Below, piece by piece: positions 7,890-16,348 of a stretch of DNA of 64,000 nt (position 1 is its first letter; each line of letters begins with the position of its first letter). Under the pieces are notes generated by a model. That model made no database searches. It saw only the letters and a program-made list of their open reading frames with translations, and was not told the DNA's origin. This DNA is from an uncultured Clostridia bacterium (GTDB lineage Bacteria > Bacillota > Clostridia > Oscillospirales > Ruminococcaceae): positions 1 through 64,000 of the forward strand of contig CANRFM010000002.1 in assembly GCA_947629905.1 (NCBI GenBank), in the 5' to 3' direction. The position numbers and the translations under genes were made by a program.

Positions 7890-8738
7890 TTATTTCACGT
7901 TTACCGTAGCCGGGAAATCCTTTCCACTGTTACCGGACACAACCGTCATGACATTGCTGTCATACTTGATGTCAACGATAAAAGCGCAGAATCCGGGGTT
8001 GTTTGCCAGATCGATGCTGACGGTCACTTCTTCACCGGGCTTTGCCTGTGTGCTGTTGACCTTGAAAGTAAAGTCACCGTCTTTCGGTTCTGCCTGTTCA
8101 GAGGGTTTGGTGTTGACACCGATCTCACCGTCGATGCAGGTCGGTGCGTGGGAAATTGCCTCCCAGTCTGCCACGTCCGTATAGGCGATCTCGATCGGAT
8201 ACAAACCGTCCGGTGCATCGTCCTTGATCTTGAACGTATAGGTGATAAACTCCCCGTTGAACTCAAAGTCCGAGGTCTGTGTCATATCCATCCAGTACAC
8301 ACGGGACATCTGATATACCGGTTCAGCAGCCGGTGCTTCAGTCGGTTTTTCAGCTTCCGTAGGCTTCTGTACTTCACGGGTCTCCACAAACTGTGCCTGT
8401 GTCTCGACAACACCAGCCGCATCTGTCACTTCCTGACCGGATGCATCTGTTACCGGAACCATTTCTGTGACTTCCTCAAAAACAGGCGGTTCTGTTGCCT
8501 GTCCGGGATTTTCGTTCCCCTCAGTGGCATCCTCACCGGCTTCTGTGCCGTCCTCTTCATCCACACCTATGTTATAGGTGAATTGCAGACCGTTAGAAGA
8601 CAATCTCGGATCTGTCGGACTGATGGTCTCTCTTGGCAGGTCATCCTGCTTATCTCCCTTGTTACAGCCAAATGCAGCAACACCCATAGCTGCCACAAGG
8701 CAGACAGCGATCACTTTTTTCATATATTTCATCCTCAT
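7890..8738 (-). CDS. Cohesin-like lipoprotein with half-domains in permuted order
   Basis: About 282 residues; the start is uncertain among several in-frame ATGs (8744, 8738, 8732, 8723). MKKVIAVCLVAAMGVAAFGC is a lipoprotein signal with a lipobox-like AFGC. An acidic Thr/Glu/Pro linker follows. Next comes a segment like the C-terminal half of a cohesin (ITYTFKIKDDAPDGLYPIEI, then CIDGEIGV). A short linker then leads into a segment like the N-terminal half of a cohesin (VNSTQAKPGEEVTVSIDL, then FCAFIVDIKYDSNVMTV), where the protein ends. It may be a circularly permuted cohesin or the remains of tandem cohesins. The stop lies only 20 bases from the IS end. A dockerin protein lies elsewhere in the window. 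Confidence 0.7.
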   Translation of the reverse strand: MRMKYMKKVIAVCLVAAMGVAAFGCNKGDKQDDLPRETISPTDPRLSSNGLQFTYNIGVDEEDGTEAGEDATEGNENPGQATEPPVFEEVTEMVPVTDASGQEVTDAAGVVETQAQFVETREVQKPTEAEKPTEAPAAEPVYQMSRVYWMDMTQTSDFEFNGEFITYTFKIKDDAPDGLYPIEIAYTDVADWEAISHAPTCIDGEIGVNTKPSEQAEPKDGDFTFKVNSTQAKPGEEVTVSIDLANNPGFCAFIVDIKYDSNVMTVVSGNSGKDFPATVNVK

Positions 8739-8800
8739 TCTCATCCTTTCATTCCATAACGGAACAGCCCTGATGCAGTTTTCTGCATACTATACGTATT

Positions 8801-8829
8801 ATTATACACAATTTATCGGCATTTGTCAA
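8801..8829 (-). promoter_or_regulatory. Sigma-A promoter of the cohesin-like lipoprotein gene
   Basis: Read on the minus strand, TTGACA (8824-8829) and TATAAT (8801-8806) are separated by 17 bases. Confidence 0.85.
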
Positions 8830-8871
8830 GTACCTTTCTGTTCCCAAATGCATATGTAACCTAATTTTCAT

Positions 8872-9570
8872 TTATTTTTCATCATTTCCGTCAAATTCCG
8901 GCACGACTTCCTGCACGGTCAGCACATTCTCCCGGACAGTAAACCGGATGTCGCACCCTGAAAAGCGCATACAGTACAGCCGTTCCGGGTCATCCTGATA
9001 GGAAGGACGGGGATCTTCGGCAAGGCAGGCTATGGCAGCGCTCCGCTTTTCTGCCGGGAGCAGGGAAAGCCATTGTTCCGGGAAATCCACCGTGAGCCGG
9101 TAGTCCTGCCAGACCTGCGCATAGCTTCCGGCTGCCTCCGGGAAGCTGTCCGCATAGGGGATATAGGGCTTGATGTCGTAGATGGGCGTACCGCTCAGAA
9201 TGTCCACCCCGGAAACCAGCAGCACTGTGCCCTCTTTCCCTGCCGGGCATACCTGTTCCAACCGGACACAGGAAAGCCCCAGCGGATTCGGGCGGAACGG
9301 GGAACGGGAGGCGAACACGCCCACCCGCCGGTTGCCGCCCAGTCTCGGCGGGCGCACGGTCGGAGACCATGTGTCACGGTGCGCTTCCGTGAAGTCAAAA
9401 ATCAGCCACAGATGCGAAAAATCTGCAATCCCCCGCAGTGCTTCCGGGTTCCGGTATTCCGGTGTAAAGACGATCCGCCCCGTCAGTTCCTGCACCCGTC
9501 CGCTTTGCCGGGGAATGCCAAATTTTTCCGTAAAGTCTGTATAGATATGTGCGATCGGTTTCAGTTCCAT
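8872..9570 (-). CDS. trmO: tRNA N6-threonylcarbamoyladenosine-37 methyltransferase TrmO
   Basis: 232 residues. The N-terminal part (PIAHIYTDFTEKFGIPRQSG, then FSHLWLIFDF, ASRSPFRPNPLGLS) is the TsaA/VirR beta-barrel that uses AdoMet to N6-methylate t6A37 of some ANN-decoding tRNAs. The C-terminal extension is as in bacterial TrmO. The start codon follows AAAGGAC. It lies 12 bases after the rhomboid-like gene and is probably cotranscribed with it. Confidence 0.9.
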   Translation of the reverse strand: MELKPIAHIYTDFTEKFGIPRQSGRVQELTGRIVFTPEYRNPEALRGIADFSHLWLIFDFTEAHRDTWSPTVRPPRLGGNRRVGVFASRSPFRPNPLGLSCVRLEQVCPAGKEGTVLLVSGVDILSGTPIYDIKPYIPYADSFPEAAGSYAQVWQDYRLTVDFPEQWLSLLPAEKRSAAIACLAEDPRPSYQDDPERLYCMRFSGCDIRFTVRENVLTVQEVVPEFDGNDEK

Positions 9571-9582
9571 GGACTTGTCCTT

Positions 9583-10317
9583 TTACTGGAACGGGTTGTT
9601 GTTGCTGTCGTTCCACCAGTGATCTTTCCAGTTATTGTCTCCCCGATCGCCCGGATGTCGTTTCCTGAGGCGGTTTTTCATGCGCCGCAGAAAGCGCCGG
9701 ATGCTGTTCCAGAGGTCTTTCCCGAAGAACAGCAGGAAATTGGCAATGGAAACTAAAATGACAATTCTGCCCTGCCAGTCGGTCGTCAGGAAATTGATGC
9801 ACAGAAACGCCGCTTCCAGCCATGCCAGCCAGACAGCACGCAGGGGCAGGACAAAGAACAGCAAGATCTGAAAATCGGAATACAGCATGGCAAAGGCGAA
9901 AAACAGGGACATATTCAGGTAATCATTTGTGGCATAGCCGGTGATCAGCCCGGCGATGATGTTGCCAAGCATTCCCGTAAAATAATAGACATTGAACCGG
10001 AATGTACCCCAATGCTTTTCCAGTGACGTGCCGATGATCCAGTCCAGATACAGCGAAAAGGCAATGAAAATCGGACTGGACGCCGGCGGGATAAAGGCAA
10101 ATGTGATGATGCGCCATACCTCGCCCCGGAAAATGGCATCCCGGTCAAAATACAGCAGCGAACTGAGCGAAATACCGGCATCCGGGTCGATGAAATAGTC
10201 CCCGAAATAGGCAATCGCCGTGAAAAACACGATCAGTGTCATCAGATTGGGAATGCCGAAGTTCCCGCATTTCCGTTCGAGCCTGTTGAGCAGGCTGTTG
10301 TTGTTTGTCATGTGCAT
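9583..10317 (-). CDS. Rhomboid-like multipass membrane protein lacking the catalytic serine motif
   Basis: 244 residues from ATG 10317, chosen because AGGAGG lies 7 bases upstream; the longer open frame would run through its own promoter. About six hydrophobic segments are followed by a very basic, Asn/Asp-rich cytoplasmic tail (RRFLRRMKNRLRKRHPGDRG). WRIITFAFIPP and the GTSLEKHWGTFRFNVYYFTG segment recall rhomboid/derlin-type folds. I see no GxSG serine motif or distal catalytic His, so it is probably a non-proteolytic rhomboid relative. Its function is unknown. Confidence 0.7.
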   Translation of the reverse strand: MHMTNNNSLLNRLERKCGNFGIPNLMTLIVFFTAIAYFGDYFIDPDAGISLSSLLYFDRDAIFRGEVWRIITFAFIPPASSPIFIAFSLYLDWIIGTSLEKHWGTFRFNVYYFTGMLGNIIAGLITGYATNDYLNMSLFFAFAMLYSDFQILLFFVLPLRAVWLAWLEAAFLCINFLTTDWQGRIVILVSIANFLLFFGKDLWNSIRRFLRRMKNRLRKRHPGDRGDNNWKDHWWNDSNNNPFQ

Positions 10318-10348
10318 GAGCGAACCTCCTGTAAACGCTATACTTATT

Positions 10349-10377
10349 AGTATAACGGATTCAGCTGCTTTTGTCAA
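10349..10377 (-). promoter_or_regulatory. Sigma-A promoter of the rhomboid-like/trmO unit
   Basis: On the minus strand, TTGACA (10372-10377) and TATACT (10349-10354) have a 17-base spacer. Confidence 0.8.
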
Positions 10378-10395
10378 GAAAAAAAGAAAAAACAC

Positions 10396-10425
10396 TTGAC
10401 ACAGGCCCCGTGAATATGGTATACT
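10396..10425 (+). promoter_or_regulatory. Sigma-A promoter of the YbjN-like gene
   Basis: TTGACA (10396-10401) and TATACT (10420-10425) with an 18-base spacer. It is back to back with the divergent promoter at 10349-10377. Confidence 0.8.
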
Positions 10426-10457
10426 GAATATATCAATTACGAAAGGATGTGCAGCGT

Positions 10458-10928
10458 ATGTCAAAAAACTTTTCTCCGGATATTCAGGCAGCTGTCGAGG
10501 ATTTCTTTGAAAGAGACGACTGGCACTATGAACCGATGACTGAGAACGGGGTCTTTCGCCTTGGCATCACACTCAAGAGCAAATTCAAGAACGCAAGGAT
10601 CTACATGAATATCCTGAACAACGGCATCGTCTGTCTTACTGTCCCACCGATGGGAGCAGATGAAAACAACATGACACAGGTGAACGAGTTCATCACCAGA
10701 GCCAACTACGGGCTGAATCACGGAAATTTCGAGCTGGACTTCCGGGACGGAGAGATCCGCTACAAGACCAGTCTGATCTGTGGAAAAGAGATCCCGACCT
10801 TTGAACAGATCAAAGAATTGCTTTACATCAATATCATGATGATCGAGCGGTACGGCAACGGACTGGCAGAGGTCATGTTCGGAATGTCTACCCCTGAGGA
10901 AGCCATCCGGAAAATTGATGAGCAATAA
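10458..10928 (+). CDS. YbjN-domain-like hypothetical protein
   Basis: 156 residues from ATG 10458; AAAGGA at 10442-10447 suits this start better than the GTG at 10449. The segment NYGLNHGNFELDFRDGEIRY, a hydrophobic core followed by an acidic turn, resembles the YbjN/T3SS-chaperone-like fold, with residues about 90-130 the best match. YbjN-type proteins are small cytoplasmic proteins of poorly known, often stress-linked function. It is transcribed alone between its own promoter and terminator. Confidence 0.7.
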   Translation: MSKNFSPDIQAAVEDFFERDDWHYEPMTENGVFRLGITLKSKFKNARIYMNILNNGIVCLTVPPMGADENNMTQVNEFITRANYGLNHGNFELDFRDGEIRYKTSLICGKEIPTFEQIKELLYINIMMIERYGNGLAEVMFGMSTPEEAIRKIDEQ

Positions 10929-10945
10929 GTGTCTGCTGCGCTGAC

Positions 10946-10981
10946 AAATTCCTGCTGTTTTCGGACAGCGGGAATTTTTTT
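10946..10981 (+). terminator. Intrinsic terminator of the YbjN-like gene
   Basis: AAATTCCTGCTGT (10946-10958) pairs with ACAGCGGGAATTT (10965-10977) with one G-T pair, followed by a T tract. Confidence 0.85.
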
Positions 10982-11041
10982 GGCAGAATATCTATTTTTT
11001 TGCAGGAAATTTATGCATTTCTACAATCTTTTTGAAAACAA

Positions 11042-11070
11042 TTTACAAAAATTCAGGTATATGCTATAAT
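11042..11070 (+). promoter_or_regulatory. Sigma-A promoter of the permease-tatD unit
   Basis: TTTACA (11042-11047) and TATAAT (11065-11070) with a 17-base spacer. Confidence 0.75.
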
Positions 11071-11102
11071 AATAGAGACAGATTTGACAAAGGAGAACTT
11101 GC

Positions 11103-12209
11103 ATGAACGCAATCAGACGCTTCTGCCGGTCGCAGCCTGTGCTGGTCATTTCCTTTTTGGCGGCTCTGATAACGGTGTGTATCATTCCGCCGGATGCGGC
11201 ATACCTCGGCTACTGCAACCGCACTGTCCTCATCGAGCTGTTCTGTCTGATGCTGACAGTGGCAGGGCTGCGCAGTTCCGGCTTTTTTGAAAGGGCAACC
11301 CAACTGATGCTGCGGTATGCCGGACACGTGCGGCGGCTGGGGCTGATCCTCTGGCTCATGTGCTTTGTTTCGGCAATGGTCGTCACCAACGATGTGGCAC
11401 TGCTGACGTTTGTACCGCTGACCATACTGATCTTTGAACGCATACCGGATGAAAAAAGCCGCATCCTCACCATTGTCCTCGAAGCGGCAGCCGCCAATCT
11501 CGGCAGTATGCTCACGCCGATCGGCAATCCGCAGAATCTTTATTTATACGATGCCTTTCACCTGACGGCGTGGGATTTCGTGCGGACGATGCTCCCGGCA
11601 GGCTTGACAGGCGTGGTGTGTCTGCTCCTGCTGACCGGGCTGCTCCCGAAAACCCCTTGCCGCACGGAGACACAAACAGCCGCCCCCATCCGGAAAAAAC
11701 CGGCAGCACTCTATACAACTGTATTTCTGCTGTGCCTGCTGACGGTGTTCCGGGTCGTGCCGGACTGGGTGTGTCTGCTCATCACAGTGATTACAGCACT
11801 GGTATCTGACAGAACGTTATTGCTGAAAGTGGACTATGCCCTGTTGGCAACGTTTCTGTGCTTTTTTGTATTTGTGGGAAATATTGCCCGTATCGAAGCT
11901 GTCCGGGGCTTCTTCTCGTCCATTTTGCAGGGACGGGAGCTGCTGATCTCGGCGCTGCTTTCGCAGGGCATCAGCAATGTCCCTGCGGCTGTCATGCTGT
12001 CCGGCTTTACGGAGAACGGCACGGCGCTGATGCTTGGCGTGGACATCGGCGGCTTCGGGACGCTCATTGCTTCACTGGCAAGCCTGATCGCTTTTCAGCT
12101 CTACCGCAAATCGGAAGGCGCAAGGACAGGGCAGTTTATGCTTGTCTTTTCGGCAGTCAATTTCGGAATGCTTGCCGTCCTGCTTGGTCTGGCGTACTGC
12201 ATTCGATGA
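11103..12209 (+). CDS. SLC13/ArsB-NhaD-type anion permease
   Basis: 368 residues with about ten hydrophobic segments. FVSAMVVTNDVALLTFVPLT and AAANLGSMLTPIGNPQNLY are the two hairpin/signature regions of the ion-transporter superfamily (CitMHS, ArsB, NhaD, SLC13). The 'TPIGNPQN' motif forms the substrate and cation site. The substrate is not evident; dicarboxylates, citrate or an oxyanion are possible. The start follows AAAGGAG. tatD begins 13 bases after the stop, so the two are cotranscribed. Confidence 0.85.
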   Translation: MNAIRRFCRSQPVLVISFLAALITVCIIPPDAAYLGYCNRTVLIELFCLMLTVAGLRSSGFFERATQLMLRYAGHVRRLGLILWLMCFVSAMVVTNDVALLTFVPLTILIFERIPDEKSRILTIVLEAAAANLGSMLTPIGNPQNLYLYDAFHLTAWDFVRTMLPAGLTGVVCLLLLTGLLPKTPCRTETQTAAPIRKKPAALYTTVFLLCLLTVFRVVPDWVCLLITVITALVSDRTLLLKVDYALLATFLCFFVFVGNIARIEAVRGFFSSILQGRELLISALLSQGISNVPAAVMLSGFTENGTALMLGVDIGGFGTLIASLASLIAFQLYRKSEGARTGQFMLVFSAVNFGMLAVLLGLAYCIR

Positions 12210-12222
12210 AAGGAGAACGACT

Positions 12223-12996
12223 ATGATACGCTACTATGATATTGGACTGAATCTGTTCTGCCGACAGTTTCCGGAGCCGGAAAAAGTCATCCGCCATGCT
12301 GCCGAAGCAGAGGTCGCCTGTATCTTGACCGGTACGGATATGCGGGAAAACCGGAAGATCGACAACTTTGTCCGCACCCATGCGGCATGGGGTACGTGCG
12401 GCATTCATCCGCACAATGCCGATACGGCAAAACGGGAGGACTTTGAGCAGATGGAACAGCTCCTCACCAACAACCCGAAACTCGTGGCGGTCGGGGAATG
12501 CGGACTGGACTATGACCGGATGTTTTCGACCATGGAAAACCAGCTCCGCTGTCTGGAGCAGCATATTGTCCTTGCCAAAAAGCTCCATAAACCGCTGTTT
12601 CTGCACGAGCGGAGCGCTTCGGAGGCGTTTATCCGCTGTTTCCGGCAGCATCCGGACGTGTGCGGAAATGCTGTCGTACACTGCTTTACCGGCGACCGGA
12701 AAACGCTCGAAACGTACTTGGAAATGGGCTTTTACATCGGCATTACCGGGTGGATCTGCGACGACCGCAGGGCGCAGGAACTGCGGGAAGCCGTGGAGAT
12801 CCTGCCCCTTGACCGTGTGCTGCTTGAAACCGATGCGCCCTATCTCATTCCCCGTAATGTGAAAGGTCTCGGACGTGTCAACGTGCCGGAAAATATCCGC
12901 TACGTTGCCGCAGCGCTTGCCGGGTATCTGCACGTTCCCGAAGAAAAACTGCTCCGCCACGCCAAGGAAAATACGGAGCGTCTGTTTGCTTTGTAG
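12223..12996 (+). CDS. tatD: TatD-family metal-dependent DNase/hydrolase
   Basis: 257 residues from ATG 12223 behind AAAGGAG. The first motif is YDIGLNL as in E. coli TatD (FDIGVNL) rather than the DTHCHL of YcfH/YjjV relatives. WGTCGIHPHNAD, VAVGECGLDYDR, VVHCFTGDR, GFYIGITGWICDDRR and LLETDAPYL follow, holding the metal-binding His, Glu and Asp residues. TatD is a 3'-5' exonuclease acting on DNA and possibly RNA in repair or quality control. The permease upstream has no obvious functional link. Confidence 0.92.
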   Translation: MIRYYDIGLNLFCRQFPEPEKVIRHAAEAEVACILTGTDMRENRKIDNFVRTHAAWGTCGIHPHNADTAKREDFEQMEQLLTNNPKLVAVGECGLDYDRMFSTMENQLRCLEQHIVLAKKLHKPLFLHERSASEAFIRCFRQHPDVCGNAVVHCFTGDRKTLETYLEMGFYIGITGWICDDRRAQELREAVEILPLDRVLLETDAPYLIPRNVKGLGRVNVPENIRYVAAALAGYLHVPEEKLLRHAKENTERLFAL

Positions 12997-13010
12997 TAAA
13001 TGAATGCTGT

Positions 13011-13035
13011 CTGCTCCCGTATCCTACGGGGGCAG
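13011..13035 (+). terminator. Hairpin after tatD, possible terminator
   Basis: CTGCTCCCGTA (13011-13021) pairs with TACGGGGGCAG (13025-13035) with one G-T pair. The following bases are only weakly T-rich. Confidence 0.5.
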
Positions 13036-13089
13036 AATGTTATTATGGGCTGATAAACCGGACACGCCAAAATCTTAAACAATCCTTTA

Positions 13090-13118
13090 TTGCATCTGAT
13101 CCATTTTTCCTGTATAAT
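13090..13118 (+). promoter_or_regulatory. Sigma-A promoter of the two-component system
   Basis: TTGCAT (13090-13095) and TATAAT (13113-13118) with a 17-base spacer, 40 bases before the response-regulator start. Confidence 0.75.
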
Positions 13119-13158
13119 CAATAACAGGATACCCGAAAAACAGGAAAGGAGAAACAAC

Positions 13159-13857
13159 ATGGCTTATCACATTCTCATCTGCGATGATGAAAAAGACATC
13201 GTCAGCGCCCTGAAGATCTACCTCAAACGGGATGACTACATCCTGCACACTGCCTATAACGGCAAGGAAGCCCTTGCTTTGCTGAAGCAGGAACACATCG
13301 ACCTTGTGCTGCTTGACATCATGATGCCGGAAATGGACGGCATTGCGGCAATGCAGGAACTGCGCAAGTCGTATAACATCCCTGTCATTCTGCTGACGGC
13401 TAAGAGCGAGGACACGGATAAGATCAGCGGTCTGGAACTGGGGGCAGATGACTACATCACCAAACCCTTTAACCCGATGGAGGTGCTTGCCCGTGTCAAG
13501 TCGCAGCTCCGGCGCTACACGCAGCTCGGCAGTGCTTCCGGCACGGAAAAGAACTCATCTTTGCTCCGGGTCGGGAATATTGTCATCAACGACACGGAAA
13601 AGACCGTGACCGTGGACGGAGACCCGGTCAGCATGACACCGACAGAGTATGCCATTCTGCTGTTCCTGATGCGGTCGCCCGGTCAGGTTTTCTCACCGCA
13701 GGAAATTTATACCTCCGTCCGGGGAGAACTGCCCTACGGTGCAGAGGGCACGATCGCTGTACACATCCGGCATATCCGTGAAAAAATTGAGATCAACCCT
13801 GCTGAACCCCGCTTTCTCAAGGCGGTCTGGGGGCAGGGGTACAAGCTGGAAGGGTGA
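13159..13857 (+). CDS. OmpR/VanR-like response regulator
   Basis: 232 residues from ATG 13159 behind AAAGGAG. The receiver domain (about 1-115) has the acidic pair ICDDE, phosphoacceptor Asp53 in LVLLDIMMPEMDG, and the ITKPF lysine. The C-terminal winged helix (about 135-230) includes MTPTEYAILLFLM and VHIRHIREKIE as in OmpR/PhoB regulators. Together with the downstream kinase it forms a two-component system. Its sequence is of the VanR kind, but no vancomycin-resistance genes lie nearby, so the target is unknown. Confidence 0.93.
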   Translation: MAYHILICDDEKDIVSALKIYLKRDDYILHTAYNGKEALALLKQEHIDLVLLDIMMPEMDGIAAMQELRKSYNIPVILLTAKSEDTDKISGLELGADDYITKPFNPMEVLARVKSQLRRYTQLGSASGTEKNSSLLRVGNIVINDTEKTVTVDGDPVSMTPTEYAILLFLMRSPGQVFSPQEIYTSVRGELPYGAEGTIAVHIRHIREKIEINPAEPRFLKAVWGQGYKLEG

Positions 13858-13862
13858 TTTCC

Positions 13863-16127
13863 GTGAAAAAGGTCAGAGTCTCGCCCCGCAGAAGCCGTTT
13901 CCTCAAGCTCTTTGCTGTACTGCTGTTCATTATTTGTCTGGCAGGGGCAGGAACGTGCACTTTCCTGACGCTGTATTTGTACAATTCCGGCTACTACAGT
14001 GCCTCGGAGGAAACGCTTGGGCACAATCTGCTGAATGCCTTGTGCGCCGATGATATTTATACCCTGCGTACCCGGTTTGAGGGGCTGAAAAGCGAGGGCT
14101 ATTTTGCAAAGGAAACCACAGAGCAGCTCCGTTCACAGCTCTATGAAGGCTTCATGGATGGCTATGAGGAGAGCCGGACGAATTTCTTTTTCACCATCCA
14201 CGACATGGCAGACAAGGAACTGCTGTCCTCTTACAAGGACGACTACCAGTGTTCACAGGTGCAGGTGTACGGGGATACTACCGAGGAAATGCACACGGTC
14301 GACCTCACCGAAGAGGAATACGAGGATTTCATTTTCCCTGCCAATACGGTCAGGGGTTCGGAAATGATCAATTCCGAGATCCTGAACCCCGAAACGACAC
14401 CGGAAGCATTTGGATTTGAGGGCTATGCCGAAGATGAAAGGGGAAAATTCCTGTGGAAGTATGACAATGCTGGCAATCTTTATCTGATGCGCTTTGACGA
14501 GGACGGTATGCCCTACATCGAGTACCGCACGGATGATGAGATCATCGCTTCAGTAACAGCCCCTGTCGAGACCGAACATGAAATGGTCTACCATGTCAGC
14601 TATGCCACAGAGACGACCGAAAATGCCTACTACATCACCGGATATGTGCGGGACAGCTTTCAGGCGGCGGACAAATATGCCAATGTCCGCAATGTGGTAC
14701 ACGTGCGCTATCAGCTCCGGTATGTGATCCCTGCTGTTGCCGGCGGTTGCGCCCTGTTGGGGCTGATCTGCCTGATCTATCTGGTCGCCTGCGCCGGGTA
14801 TCATCCGGGTGTGGAACAGGCAGAGGGTTCCGTCTTTGAAAAGATCCCCTTCGACGTATTTACAGCCGGTATCGTGGTGCTTGGTGCAGGTTTTAGCTTG
14901 CTTCTGAATGAAATCTATTTCTCATCACGGGACAGTGCGGTCACTGCAATGGGCTTTGTGGGGACGGCAACGGTCATATATGGGCTGCTGGTGCTGTGGT
15001 TCATGGTGAGTACGGCAGTACGCATCCGGACAGGAACGATCATCCGGCAGAATGTGTGCGCTATCGTCCTGCGGTGGTGTTATATATGGCTGAAAAAGGC
15101 ACAGCGGAACGTACGGGATTTCATCACGGCGCTTCCCATGTTCTGGCAGGCGGCAGCACTTCTGACGGTCTACCTGATCGTGCATCTGTTCAGTCTGTAT
15201 CTGCTGTATGAATCGAGGGGTGAGCTGGCATTCGGGCTGATGATCTTTCTGGACTGCCTTGCATTCGGCGTGATCTGTGCGGTGCTCTGGAATCTGCACA
15301 TTCTCGGACAGGGCGGCAAGAAAATGGCAGAGGGCGATCTGACCGATAAGATCCCCGAAGAAAGGCTGATCAGCTACTTCCGGAAACACGCACAGCACCT
15401 CAATTCCCTGAGTGACGGCATGAATAAAGCCGTGGAAGACCGCCTGAAAAGCGAACACTTCCGGACGGAACTGATCGCCAATGTGTCCCACGATCTGCGG
15501 ACACCGCTGACTTCGATCATCAATTACACCGACCTGCTTTCCAAGCTTGATTTGCAGGATGCACAGGCGAAAGAGTATATTGACGTGCTTGCCCGGCAGT
15601 CTGCCCGGCTGCGGAAACTCACGGAAGATGTACTCGAAGCCTCCAAAGCAACGACCGGAAGCCTCAAGGCAGTCAAAGAACGCATGGATCTCCGTGTACT
15701 GATCGAACAGATCGAGGGAGAATTTACGGAACGGCTCGAAGCGAAGCATTTACAGCTCATCCATTCTATCTCTGAAAAGCCGCTGTATATCCTTGCGGAC
15801 GGCAGACTGCTGTGGCGTGTCATGGACAATCTGTTCAATAACATTTGCAAGTACGCCATGGACGGCACAAGGGTCTATCTGAATGCACTCTCACTGGACG
15901 GGGAGATCATTTTCATGCTGCGGAATATTTCAGCCGTGCAGCTCAATATCAGTGCTGACGAACTGATGGAACGCTTCGTGCAGGGCGACCGTTCCCGGAA
16001 TACAGAGGGCAGCGGATTGGGGCTTTCCATTGCGCAAAGTCTGACCGCTTTGCAGGACGGGCGGATGGAATTGCAGATCGACGGGGACTTGTTCAAGGTG
16101 ACACTGGTATTCCCGCCTGCAGCGTGA
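13863..16127 (+). CDS. Multipass sensor histidine kinase
   Basis: About 754 residues from GTG 13863, which suits the GGAAGG at 13848-13853; a GTG at 13854 overlaps the regulator stop but is too close to that SD. A first membrane helix (about 14-37) is followed by a long acidic extracellular sensor region (to about 280), then about five more membrane helices (280-490), which is more than usual. HisKA has ELIANVSHDLRTPLTS with His543 as phosphoacceptor. The ATPase domain ends with EGSGLGLSIAQSL. It pairs with the overlapping regulator. The ligand is unknown. Confidence 0.9.
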   Translation: MKKVRVSPRRSRFLKLFAVLLFIICLAGAGTCTFLTLYLYNSGYYSASEETLGHNLLNALCADDIYTLRTRFEGLKSEGYFAKETTEQLRSQLYEGFMDGYEESRTNFFFTIHDMADKELLSSYKDDYQCSQVQVYGDTTEEMHTVDLTEEEYEDFIFPANTVRGSEMINSEILNPETTPEAFGFEGYAEDERGKFLWKYDNAGNLYLMRFDEDGMPYIEYRTDDEIIASVTAPVETEHEMVYHVSYATETTENAYYITGYVRDSFQAADKYANVRNVVHVRYQLRYVIPAVAGGCALLGLICLIYLVACAGYHPGVEQAEGSVFEKIPFDVFTAGIVVLGAGFSLLLNEIYFSSRDSAVTAMGFVGTATVIYGLLVLWFMVSTAVRIRTGTIIRQNVCAIVLRWCYIWLKKAQRNVRDFITALPMFWQAAALLTVYLIVHLFSLYLLYESRGELAFGLMIFLDCLAFGVICAVLWNLHILGQGGKKMAEGDLTDKIPEERLISYFRKHAQHLNSLSDGMNKAVEDRLKSEHFRTELIANVSHDLRTPLTSIINYTDLLSKLDLQDAQAKEYIDVLARQSARLRKLTEDVLEASKATTGSLKAVKERMDLRVLIEQIEGEFTERLEAKHLQLIHSISEKPLYILADGRLLWRVMDNLFNNICKYAMDGTRVYLNALSLDGEIIFMLRNISAVQLNISADELMERFVQGDRSRNTEGSGLGLSIAQSLTALQDGRMELQIDGDLFKVTLVFPPAA

Positions 16128-16187
16128 CGCTGCACCCGTGGTGCCTCCCAATGCGCCTACGGCGCAAAGGTCGGCTCGCTCGATTGG
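16119..16187. repeat. Palindrome-rich, REP-like intergenic sequence
   Basis: Several nested inverted repeats lie at and just after the kinase stop: GCAGCG-TGA-CGCTGC (16119-16133), TGCGCC-TAC-GGCGCA (16152-16166), and CCAAT (16148-16152) with ATTGG (16183-16187) enclosing the latter. It has no T tract. It resembles a dispersed structured repeat, but no second copy is seen in this window. Confidence 0.4.
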
Positions 16188-16348
16188 TAGTGCAAAAAAG
16201 GGGGATGGGGTAAATGGCGGCAGACTGGCAGCGTAATGCCGCTGTAAAATCATGGAATTTATACCGTCCGTCACATTTCCCCCGGTTTTGTGGTATACTA
16301 ACAACGGAGCGATTTTGCTCCGATCACTTTCCGGAAGGAGAATGTACC

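Noticed and set aside
7824-8759. Long plus-strand frame of 311 residues
   Set aside because: It is antisense to the cohesin-like lipoprotein gene, which has a promoter, a signal peptide and domain signatures on the minus strand.
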